NCBI GenBank assembly: GCA_964247055.1
Contig: OZ176055.1
Span: forward strand, 8,432,001-8,496,000
Length of the DNA stretch: 64,000 bases
Source of the DNA: Paragordius varius
Lineage: Eukaryota > Nematomorpha
Direction of reading: 5' to 3'
Shown: positions 25,461-35,156 of the stretch, one piece after another
Position numbering within the stretch: the first letter of the stretch is position 1
Layout of the letters: the number at the start of each line of letters is the position of its first letter
Notes under the pieces: generated by a model
The model's database searches: none
Told to the model about the DNA's origin: nothing
The model's input: only the letters and a program-made list of their open reading frames with translations
Made by a program: the position numbers and the translations under genes

Positions 25461-26012
25461 ATATTATATATAGTTTTTTTTATTTTTTTTAGAATTATTT
25501 AACTATGTCATCTTTTCTTATTGCGCGTACAATATAAAATTTAGAGCTATAAGTTATATTTATTGAAATATTAAATCACTTTTGATGTTGTAAACTTTGA
25601 TATTTGTACAAATGGATGAAATAATATATATTTTAGCATATGCTAGAAATAGTTTGATAAATTCTTAATTTACTGTTTTCTAAAAAAATATAATCGAAGA
25701 TTTAGTATTCTTGATATATCGAAAATGTAGGTATTGATATATATTTTGATAATTTAAAAATAATTTTTACAGAATTCGTGCCGCTATACTCGAAAACGGC
25801 GGGCCGCATCTATATGGTTATTCACTTATTAGTTTTCAAACATAAAACTGTAAAATGCAAACATATTATAACATTTTCTATCGTTTTTGCTAATTAACCC
25901 TTATAACACGTAAAATTCTAAATTCTTATTTATTTTATATTATATCTATTTATCTTCAAAGTTTATTCTATCTTTTATCACTTATCCACTTTAAATTTTG
26001 TTATAACATACC

Positions 26013-27299
26013 TAGGGTTGTGATTTTGACCCCCTTTTTTTGAAAAAGGGGGTCATACCATATGTTATTGCCAATAATAAATAATTACATACATAAATAC
26101 TTGATTAAATCTAAAAAAAGGTTTCTACATAAAGTATATATTTTTTTAAAATTATACTTTCACCAATCCTGATAAATTAAATTTCTACAATTGACGATCT
26201 TTCCTGGAATCACACATAAAGACTTATAGAAAGTTTCAAATCACAGAAAGCTAAGACTAACGAGGAAATATGGATTTATTGAAATTTATTAATGCTCTAT
26301 TTATTTAGATTGTGTAAAAACGAGTCCTTGTCCATGAACTTAACGTTAACTTAGGATGATTCAAAAAATTAATATTTTGAAATTTTTTATACTTTATTAG
26401 TAATATATAATCGTGCTCACTACATTTAAAATTTTAGTAATCTTAGTAAGTTTAATATATGCTTTGATAAAATTATTTAAAATATGACATTGGCATCCAT
26501 GCCATAGCAGCCTTCATGTTCGCTGCATTATCGGTCACAATGGCATTAATTTTTATTTCGAATATCTTTTATTGGTTCCATTATGTTATAGATACATTCG
26601 GCAGTCTTACCAAGATAAGATGTGTCAATAGTAATAAAAAATGATTTTTGGGATCCTTGGCCAATAAATATTTGCTTGCTACGAATATTGGTAAAGGGAT
26701 CGTCGATTAATGAAATATTATTTTTACATATTCCAATAACTTCTATTTTTATATCTTCATAACATGAATCTAGTAATTCATTGGAAATCTGTTTTCTATT
26801 TGGAATAGCATAATTAGATTTAAACTATGAATGAAACTCCATAAATTATTTTCAACAATGTTAAGAGTTGAGGATAATAAATTTTGCTAAATGTTTCTGG
26901 CTAATTACTCTTAAAAACAGAAACTTTTAGGACATAACCTAAGAAATTATAATTAGGTTGCTTTCGACCATCACCCTCTGTAATTTATTTTATGAACATC
27001 TTTTAGATGTTTCTTCATTCGGTTTTTATTTAAATATATACAGTGTAATTGCATTTCTTGCATTTAACATGATTTTTTTGATCGAAAAATTTCCACAAGG
27101 CTGATTTCATTATGATTTAGAGAAAAAATGTGTATCATGTGATATTTAAAACAAAACATATATAGATTATATAAGGTTTTGTTTTCCTAAAAAATGTAAA
27201 TTAAAAAAATAAAAAATTTAAAATAATAAAAAAAATTGACCTAAGTCATTTTTTTTCGTGGTCATGACCCTAGGTCATTGACTAATGGGCACAACCCTA
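26013..27299 (-). mobile_element. Second hAT transposon, deleted and decayed, with a perfect target duplication
   Basis: Inverted ends TAGGGTTGTG (26013) and CACAACCCTA (27299) are flanked by the same 8 bases AACATACC on both sides (26005-26012 and 27300-27307). On the minus strand a BED-type zinc finger trace reads SALWKFFDQKN then VKCKKCNYTVYI near 27110-27040, and a transposase piece reads SNELLDSCYEDIKIEVIG, TIDTSYLGKTAECIYNIM, and then a match to the VVTDNAANMKAA catalytic motif near 26540-26480, broken by a frame change. At 1287 bp it has lost most of the transposase. It is a different hAT family from the 20.4 kb element, as the ends and finger type differ. Confidence 0.85.
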
Positions 27300-27625
27300 A
27301 ACATACCTATTCCCATTTTTGTTTTTGGACGTAGGACTTACCGTTGGCCTTTTCCTATAATTTGCCTATTAATATTCTCTTAAATATATAGATTGTATTC
27401 TTGGATAAGTATTGTAGCACTATTTATTTTATTTTTTACTATGACACATAAAATAACCCTTAATATATTGTTTTATACATAAATTTTGCTTTAAATTTTT
27501 TATTGCGAAATATAATTTCCGTTTTTACCTATAGCCTAGGTTTTTTTTTAACATCTATCAATTTGTCATAATTAGTTCGACACTTCAATTTTATTATTTT
27601 TATTTTGTATGTTTAAAGCTGTCAA

Positions 27626-30518
27626 ATGAATATTGATGTGTATAGTAATAACCGGTCAGGCCTGGCCAGCCGCGGTTTTGGTGTTGTGGCCAATAATACA
27701 AAGAGAATGCAAAGAAATACGGGATGCCTGTATTTTGCTAGTTTGAATGTTGCTTCATTGAAAAGTAAGTTAAATGATATTGTGAGAATAATGAAAGTTA
27801 AACATATTGATATTTTGGCATTACAAGAGACTCGTTACCGCGGAAACGGAGCAAGGACTTTGGAAGAGAATTATCGACTATATTACTCAGGTGAAAGTGG
27901 CGGACGAAATGGAGTGGCAATTATCATTAATCCCAAATTGTCCAATCAGGTTAAAGAAGTAAGACGCTATAACAGCCGAATCATGAATTTAGATATTTTG
28001 GTAGGTAACGAGGTCATAACGGTATTTAGTATATATGCCCCGCAAATAGGTTTACCGAAACAAGAAAAGGAGCAATTTTACGAGACTCTAGATGAAAAAA
28101 TAGTCGCTCTCCCTCAGCTCAGAGTCAAGTTTTTATGTGGGGATTTTAATGGTCATCTTGGTTCAAAAAGGGAATCTTTTGAAATATGGCACGGGGGACA
28201 TTCTTATGGAGAAAGAAACGAGGAAGGAATTAATTTGCTCAGATTTGCACAATCTCACAATTTGGCGATAGCGAACACGTTTTTCGAAAAAAGAGAGAGT
28301 CATCTAGTAACTTTTAAGAGCGGCATAAACAAATCTCAAATAGATTTTATACTTGTTCCAAGAGACTTATTGAAGCTTGTAATAGATTGTAAGGTCGTGC
28401 CAAACTTAGAGGTTAGTTCGCAACATAATTTACTTATTTGTAAATTTTTCGTGAAAGAAAAGTCTAAACAAAGTGGTTCTTATTCAAAGAGATTAAAAAG
28501 TATTAAGTGGGAGAAATTATCCGAAAAAAGGCAGGCTTTTATAAAAGAAATACGGTTATCCGAGGATGGTGGGTTAAATGGTGATTGGGATAAAGTAAGT
28601 CAGTTAATCAAAAAGGCAGGAACTCTAGTTTGTGGATTAAAAGGCGGAAAATCTCAAGTATACAGAGAGGCTTGGCTTTACGATGAAAGAATAATATTGA
28701 TGTCACGAGAAAAAGGTAAGGCTTTTGACAAATGGAGACATACAAGGAATGATGATGATAGAGATAAGTATAAAAGTTAAAAATTAGTCGGCCAGGTGAA
28801 GAAAGAAAAAATGAATTTATTTTATGATGAGTTAAATAGTAAGCAAGGTTTAGACAAAGTGTGTAAAGTTGCGCAGAGGAATAAACGCAGGATGGATTTG
28901 CCAGGTTATGCGACTGCAATAAAAGGAAAAGATGGAAGCTTGCTGTGCGAAAATGTAGAAATATTAAAAAGATGGAAAGAGTACTTTGTGAGTTTAGATG
29001 AAGGGGTAGGCGAGATATTTTTGCCAAATATAGTTGAAGCTACTGATAGACCAATAGAAGCAATTACACAAAAGGAAGTAGAATCTAATTTGTTAGAAAT
29101 GCCAAACAACAAAGCTGTAGGATCGGACGACATAAATATAAATTGTTGGAAAGTGCTTGGAAATTCTGGATTAAATTTTTTGGAGCGTGTATTTAATAAA
29201 GTTGTTTCAACGTATGAAATCCCGGTTGAATGGAAGGAAAGTTTAACTGTGCCTTTATTTAAAGGAAAAGGTGATATAAATGAATGTAGTAACTATAGAG
29301 GGATAAAACTTATGTCGCACACTATGAAATTGTTTGAAAAAATAATTGAAAAGCGAATCAGGAAAATGATATCTATAGAAGGAAATCAATTTGGTTTCAT
29401 GCCAGGAAAGTCAACAGTAGAATACATGCGGTTAGGAGGTTGATTGAAAAACACATTGAAAAAAAGAAAGAATTACACGGGGTTTTGATTGATATAGAGA
29501 AGGCGTTTGACAGGATTCCTAGAGAAACTATTTGGTGGAGTCTCCGTCGTAAAAAGGTGCCAGAAAGTTATATTAAGTTGTTACAAATAATGTACGAATC
29601 ACACACCTCCAGGATTAAAACTCCACAAGGTTTATCAGAGCCCTTTTCAATAAAGCATGGAGTCTACCAAGGCTCATCACTCAGCCCCTTATTGTTTATA
29701 ATTTGTATGGACGAGGTAGCCAAGGTTGTTAATGTGAGTTCAGGATGGTACTTAATGTATGCAGATGACATAATCATCTTGTCTGATTCATTAATTGAGT
29801 TAAAGCGAACGGTAAACAGATGGGTTGTTATGCTGGATCAATATGGTCTGAAAGTAAACAAAGCAAAAACCGAACTTATTACTTTTGGGGGTGAACAACA
29901 TGAAATGATAGTTGGGTTCTGAAGGGTAAAGAAAGTTGCAAATATCTGGGAGCTATGTTAAGTGCAGATGGTTCGTTAACTGACGATATTAATTTAAGAA
30001 TAAAGAGCAGCTGGGTAAATTGGAAGAAAATTTCGAGCGTATTATGCGATCGAAATATTGATGTTAGAGTGAAAGGTAAGATTTACAGTTCAGTTGTCCA
30101 GCCCTCAATGATGTATAATTCACAGACATGGGGTGTCAAAAAATCCGAAGAAAGACAATTTAACGTGACTGAAATGAAAATGCTCAGAATGATGTGTGGG
30201 GTAACTAGAAAGGACAGAATCGAGAATAGATTTATTCGTGGGAGCACAGATATTAAACTAATAGTGGAAAGAATGTTAAAAAATAGGCTACGTTGGTTCG
30301 GGCACATTGAAAGGAGAGATTCTAATTATATTGCAAAAATAATAGATGGTTATATAGTTGAGGGAAAACGAGGACGTGGGCGACCTAAAACAAAATGGAT
30401 AGATACAGTAAAAAGAGAGCTAGCAGAATACGAGCTTAATGCAGAGGACGCCATAGATAGAGTTTTATGGCGAGACAGGTTGTATGACATGACCGCTCTC
30501 ACGAGTGAAAATATGTAA
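27626..30518 (+). mobile_element. RTE-clade LINE, nearly intact
   Basis: One long coding region with an APE-type endonuclease followed by reverse transcriptase. Endonuclease marks: LQETRYRGNGA, CGDFNGHLGS, HGGHSYGERNEEGINLLRFA, SQIDFILVPRDLL, SSQHNLLICKF (standard SDH changed to SQH). Reverse transcriptase marks: SNYRGIKLMSHTMKLFEKII, QFGFMPGKST, GVLIDIEKAFDRIPRE, GVYQGSSLSPLLFIICMDE, MYADDIIIL. The tail has MKMLRMMCGVTRKDRIENR, FIRGS, and RLRWFGHIERR, typical of RTE. By eye it is broken by one in-frame stop near 28778 and two frame changes near 29430 and 29920, so it is a fairly recent copy. After 30518 an AT-rich run with TAATGTAATAATAA follows, fitting an RTE 3' end. It is more G+C-rich than its surroundings. 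Confidence 0.92.
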
Positions 30519-30726
30519 TGTAATAATAATTTATATTTATTATTGTAATAATATGGTAAATTTTAATTTTTATGGTTAGTAGATTTCTGGATTTTTTAAT
30601 TATCCATGTCTGTCGCTACCTCTAATGCGCCATTGCACCATGTTATCCGAATTCAACGAGACTATGTGCCAATCATTGTGAGACGATGACATCCTGGGAA
30701 GCAATTTTGAAGCCGCTGGTATTTGA

Positions 30727-30984
30727 GCAGGGCTGATTACCAATATTTGGCCCAAAGTTGAGTATTCAAAGCAAGTAATTGACGGTTATTTCCGGGTTAG
30801 CGTCCCACTTGGAGATACAGCTGAATTCACAACAAAGGGTAACTTTCATACTTGCTGGATTCCGATATCTCCTAATTGGTATACCTTAATAGTCACCTTC
30901 ATTTCGGGCAAGCGCAATTCTTCTTCGCAAGATAAGATTCCATTGATCAAGGCTAAAATCAACGTTGTTTGTATGGTGATTTAA
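30727..30984 (+). pseudogene. Unidentified coding-like relic
   Basis: A stop-free stretch of about 85 codons, richer in G+C than its flanks, reads ITNIWPKVEYSKQVIDGYFR, VSVPLGDTAEFTTKGNFHTC, WIPISPNWYTLIVTFISG and ends INVVCMVI. The same composition continues upstream to about 30600 in other frames, suggesting the worn 3' part of a larger gene of a mobile or virus-like element. I do not recognise the family. It lies between the RTE tail and the composite repeat and may belong to the latter. Confidence 0.4.
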
Positions 30985-30989
30985 TAACA

Positions 30990-33080
30990 TCAAAATTGCT
31001 TTTATATACCTATATGGATTATTTCTAAGCATTTAATAGTTATGATCTCATAGAACTTTCAAAACAGTGCTTCATAGAATTTTTTAAAACTATGATTTAT
31101 ACTAATATATTGTTTACTGGTGTGAAGGCCACAAATTGACAGCTAACAGAAAAAACTGCTATACTATAATTTTTACCTTATAAGTATTATTTAAAGCCTT
31201 TATTGAACTCGTATGGCTTCTTAAGTTTATATTAGCTCTAAAACCACGCCATCTTTGTATGGCGTCTCAATTTTAAACGGTAAACCCCTACTCATAGAAC
31301 TGTGTGAAAAAAATCGCTGAGTTAAGTTTTTTTGCCTTTTTTAGGCAAATATTTGGAATAATCTTTTATGCCATCGTTTCATGGGTTATTCAAAAAAATA
31401 GCTCAACCCTAAATCATCGTTATATGATGGCGTATTAGGGCATAAAATCTCCATAACGGCTATTAAAAAAGCCTTACCTTAACTTTTACCTAGTTACGGG
31501 TAATATTTCAAGATTTTAAATAACTCATATGGCTTCATATATTTTCTGTAAATTAGCTCCACAACAACGCAATTTTTATATAGTGGCGCAGTTTTTGGCG
31601 GGTAGCTTCTTACCCAGGGGCAGGTATAAAAAAAGCGTTGGGCAAAATTTTTGCCTTTATATGGGGAATATCTGGAATCATGATTAATTCCATATGCTCT
31701 CAAGATTCCATATGTTCCCATAAGTTCGCGGAAATATTGCTTTAGAACTAAATAATTGTTCTATGGCGACGCATTTTTCAGGGCGTAAAACATTACTTAG
31801 CGACTGATTGAATGCCCTATACTAAAAGATTTGTTTTTTAAGAGGTAATAAATTTTTAGGCCCTTATTGAAATGATATGGCCTGATAAGTTTTCCAAGAT
31901 TTGCCTTCAAAGTCACGCTGTATTGATATGGTGGCGCAGTTGTAGGCGGGTAGCCTACCCAGAAGCCAATATAAAAAAGACGTTCGAAAAAAAAATTGCC
32001 TTTATAGGGGAATACCTAGAATCATCATTCATTCCCTATGTTATTAATAGTTTTTGGAAGAATGGCTTCAAAACTAAATAATAGTTTAATGATAGCGCAT
32101 TTAGGGCGTAAAGAGCCAATTTAACGGCTAATTTAAAAAACCGATCAACTAAAATTTTAGCCTATTGGTAATATTTTAGGCCCTTATTAAACTTATGATA
32201 AGTTTTCTGAAAATTAACTCCTAAACAACGCAATTTCGATATGGTGGCGCAGTTTTAGGCGGGTAGCTTCCTGACCAGAGGCTGACAAAAACCACTTGAT
32301 TAAAATTTTTGCCTTTTTACGGAGAATACCTGCAATCATGATTGATTACATATGCTCTCATTAGTTTTTGGAAAAATTGCCTCAAGACTAAAAAATCATT
32401 CTATGGGGGCGCATTTTTTCAGGGTGTGAAGTGCCTAATTAGAGGCTAATTTTAAAAAAACACAAGACTTTAATTTTTGCCTTGTTACGGGTAACATTTT
32501 AGACACCTATTAAACTTTTATGGCCTTATAGGTTTTCTGAAATTTAGCGCCAAAGGAAAGCTATTCGATATGACGGGGCAGTTTTTAGCGGGTATCTACT
32601 TACCCAGCACCCAATATGAAAAACGCATGACTATACATTTTACCTTTTAACAGGGAATATTAGCAATCGTCATTGAATTTTTACGGTCTCATACCTTGGG
32701 CGAAAATTAGAATCAAAAAATTATTTTTGTGGAAAAATGGCATTTTACGGGAAGAGCGAGTAAAAAGAGGGCCTAAATTAAAAAAACGAGCCGACTATGT
32801 TCGGCGCACTCAAAAAAAGTAAAAAAAATCATATTTGAAATCGAATGGTCCAACACGTTTTCCGGAAAATTGACTCAAAGACACGATTTTTGTGGACTTT
32901 TAACGAACCCCGTTTTTTACACGGGATGGGCACGAACTGGAGACCATATTCAAAAAAGGGGGAAGCTATTGTCAGGGCATTCATTAATGATTACATTTTT
33001 TCGACATTTGAATTTGAATGGGTCTACCCGTTTTCCGGAAGTAGATCACAAAGCCAGCATTTTCCATTTATATATATATA
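30990..33080 (+). mobile_element. Composite repeat with an internal tandem array (full copy)
   Basis: Three parts in order. The head (30990-31140) has TATGGATTATTTC, AGTTATGATCTCATAGAACT and TACTAATATATTGTTTACTG. The array (31140-32700) holds about 4.5 units of roughly 320-365 bp; unit landmarks are TAGGCCCTTATTGAA, ATGGCCTGATAAGTTTTC, GATATGGTGGCGCAGTT, GGCGGGTAGC, GGCGCATTTTTTCAGGG. Unit starts are near 31506, 31858, 32176 and 32501, with a last partial unit ending GAATTTTTACGGTCTCATAC. The tail block A (32715-33080) follows. Head and tail recur at 22840-23330 without the array, and a short array plus tail at 11400-13510. No transposase was seen. Recurrent ends with a variable array are what a non-autonomous, satellite-carrying mobile element would look like. 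Confidence 0.7.
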
Positions 33081-33144
33081 TATATACCAGCCTGCAATTA
33101 AGCACCTACCAAAAAGGCATTAATATATGTATGGAAATACTAAC

Positions 33145-33300
33145 ATAAAACCCGACCTCCAATGCGAATCCTCGCTCAGGAGCAATGCGTACCGGGTGGC
33201 TAAGGGCTGCCATGTCGGTTTCTGACCCTACACCCTTTACTTGTTACTTTAGCTTAAAGCAGTCCACTGCCTTGGGGTCACTTATGATCGATTTATAATA
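33145..33300. repeat. G+C-rich island, possible SINE-like fragment
   Basis: A block far richer in G+C than its flanks (for example GCTCAGGAGCAATGCGTACC, GGGTGGCTAAGGGCTGCCAT). Reversed, it contains GAGGATTCGCATTGG, faintly like a tRNA B box. No second copy is in the window and no clear A box or tail was found, so the SINE idea is weak. Confidence 0.25.
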
Positions 33301-33559
33301 TAAAATAATTAATTTAAATAGATGATAAAAGTTATCAATCAATCTATGTTACATATATCAAATTGTATGAATTAAAAAAAACGGCCGAGCGACTGCGAAA
33401 TAATCAATTCAATTTCACCCTCAAACATCAAATTCAATAATGTAAGTGTTTTCGGGCTAATATAATCTATCATTAATATGAAATAATTTTTTTTAGCATT
33501 TCATATTTTCAAAATATTAAAAAATAAAGATATTTAATCTTAAAAAACACATTATTTAT

Positions 33560-33653
33560 TTTAGGTTGAATTTGAATTGTTCTAAAGTGAATTTGAATTT
33601 TTCAAGGGTAAATTTGAGTTGTTCAAGGGTGAATTTGAACTGTAAATGGTATA
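33560..33653. repeat. Family D element, short tandem of a 20-base unit
   Basis: Four imperfect copies of a unit like GTGAATTTGAATTGTTCAAG run from 33566 to 33640 and end in GTAAATGGTATAC, the terminal motif of family D (17121-17292 and 39165-39475). Related words recur to about 34150. Translated backwards the unit gives a repetitive FTLEQLK pattern, a by-product of the tandem repeat. Confidence 0.5.
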
Positions 33654-34635
33654 CATTACCTTGTTGTTTACGGGTTTCACTTATATTAATATAAGATTGC
33701 AATACAAGACTTGAACACTTTAAGTTGGTCCTTGAACATTTCATGTTGGTCCTACATTTTCATTTTGTTTATAACGTTTATTAATTAAATAACATTTAAA
33801 CCATTTTTAACCTATTTTCTTTATTAACCTTTTAATATTACCAACTTTTTTCACAAATATAAGGTTTTTTATTTTAAGAGTTATTTATTGTAATTTTTGG
33901 TCAAATATGTTTAAAATATTGTTAGATTGGAAAAAATTAATTAGAAACAAAAAAGTTTTTTCCTGATAAAAATCATAATATTAAATATGATACTAGTAAA
34001 TAAAGATATTAGGTTAAAAAAGGTATAAACATAGATAAATAGAAGCAAAAATTATGGTTATAACTAAACTTTAAAAATTAAGAACTAACACGAAATGGTG
34101 AAAAACCAACCTGAAGTTTAAGGACCAACTAGATGTTCAAGGATCTTGAAGTAATGGTAAACTTCTCTTAAAAAATCAATGTTGTTAAGAGCAAATTGTT
34201 ATCGAATTTTAACAGAAATTTTGTAAGGTAAAATATAATTATTTATTATTCGTTTATTAATTTTCTTTCAAATATTCAGATGGCAATAATATATCTTATT
34301 TCAAAACTGGATTATTATCTACAACCCAGTTAAATTACATTTGTAACGTTATAACTATTTATAAAGGCAATACTTTATGGCAAAATTACACATAACCTTC
34401 ATAATTCTTATAAATGTACCTTAAACAATCTCTAGTTATAGCCATCCGTTAAAATGAGATGTAATATTATTACAATGTGCATTTTGCAAATACTGATTAA
34501 TTTTTTATAATTCTTGTTATAAAACACTGTGACACTTAAATATGAGCAAAGGTAATGGAATATGTATGAGAAATTATTCAAAAAAATTTGCATTGTGTAT
34601 AATAGAGATTCCATAATTAAGAAATATGAAGTAAA

Positions 34636-35118
34636 CTAAATCACATTACTAATATATAATGCATTGTTAGTTATGGTTGTCCAGTGATGACATAAGTATG
34701 CCCATTTAAAAGTCATTAAACTCCATATTGCCATTAGAAAAAAGTTTTCTTGCTTAAAATTCACCAAATCTATAATTAATAGATAGCAAAACTTACCATG
34801 TTTGAAAATAAATCCCAATATCAGGTAACATAATACAGATATAATTGTTAGTATCATTCCGATCAAACCAAAATAATGCGAATATATAATTGTTGTGAGT
34901 GTTAAATTGTTTCGATACTCCAATATTTTTATATACAAACATACTGCAGCAAAAACAGCTAAAATAAAAATATTTGATATACCAGAATTAAATGCGTATA
35001 TACAGGTTCCAAAACTATGAAACAGAAACCCAAAAGCAGACGATGCGGATAATCCCACACATATTCCACAAATAGCCAAGTAAATATGCACCTTAATATG
35101 CATATTTTTTTGATGCAC
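34636..35118 (-). CDS. Four-helix membrane protein, family uncertain
   Basis: Open for 160 codons from ATG at 35118 to the stop at 34636. It starts MHQKNMHIKVHIYLAICGIC and shows four hydrophobic spans: residues about 9-30, 46-62 (IFILAVFAAVCLYI), 77-105 (HYFGLIGMILTIISVLCYLI) and 127-143 (FFLMAIWSLMTFKWAYL). The layout recalls TMEM179/MARVEL-like four-span proteins, but I cannot confirm this. Two stretches inside look like tiny introns: 34982-34959 (24 nt, GTATAT..TTTTAG) and 34796-34770 (27 nt, GTAAGT..TTATAG). Both are multiples of three without stops, so the frame stays open whether or not they are removed. If spliced, the protein is 143 aa. It starts 38 bp from NPRL2 in the opposite direction. 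Confidence 0.6.
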   Translation of the reverse strand: MHQKNMHIKVHIYLAICGICVGLSASSAFGFLFHSFGTCIYAFNSGISNIFILAVFAAVCLYIKILEYRNNLTLTTIIYSHYFGLIGMILTIISVLCYLILGFIFKHGKFCYLLIIDLVNFKQENFFLMAIWSLMTFKWAYLCHHWTTITNNALYISNVI

Positions 35119-35156
35119 AGGTAAAAAAATTAAATTACAAACATGTGATTAATTGC
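35119..35156. promoter_or_regulatory. 38-bp divergent start region between the membrane protein gene and NPRL2
   Basis: The two start codons face away from each other with only 38 bases between them. Both promoters and 5' untranslated regions must be tiny, lie inside the neighbour's transcribed region, or one ATG is not the true start. No clear TATA box was seen. Confidence 0.5.

Noticed and set aside
33145-33300. tRNA gene.
   Set aside because: No cloverleaf could be drawn and only a faint B-box-like word was found.
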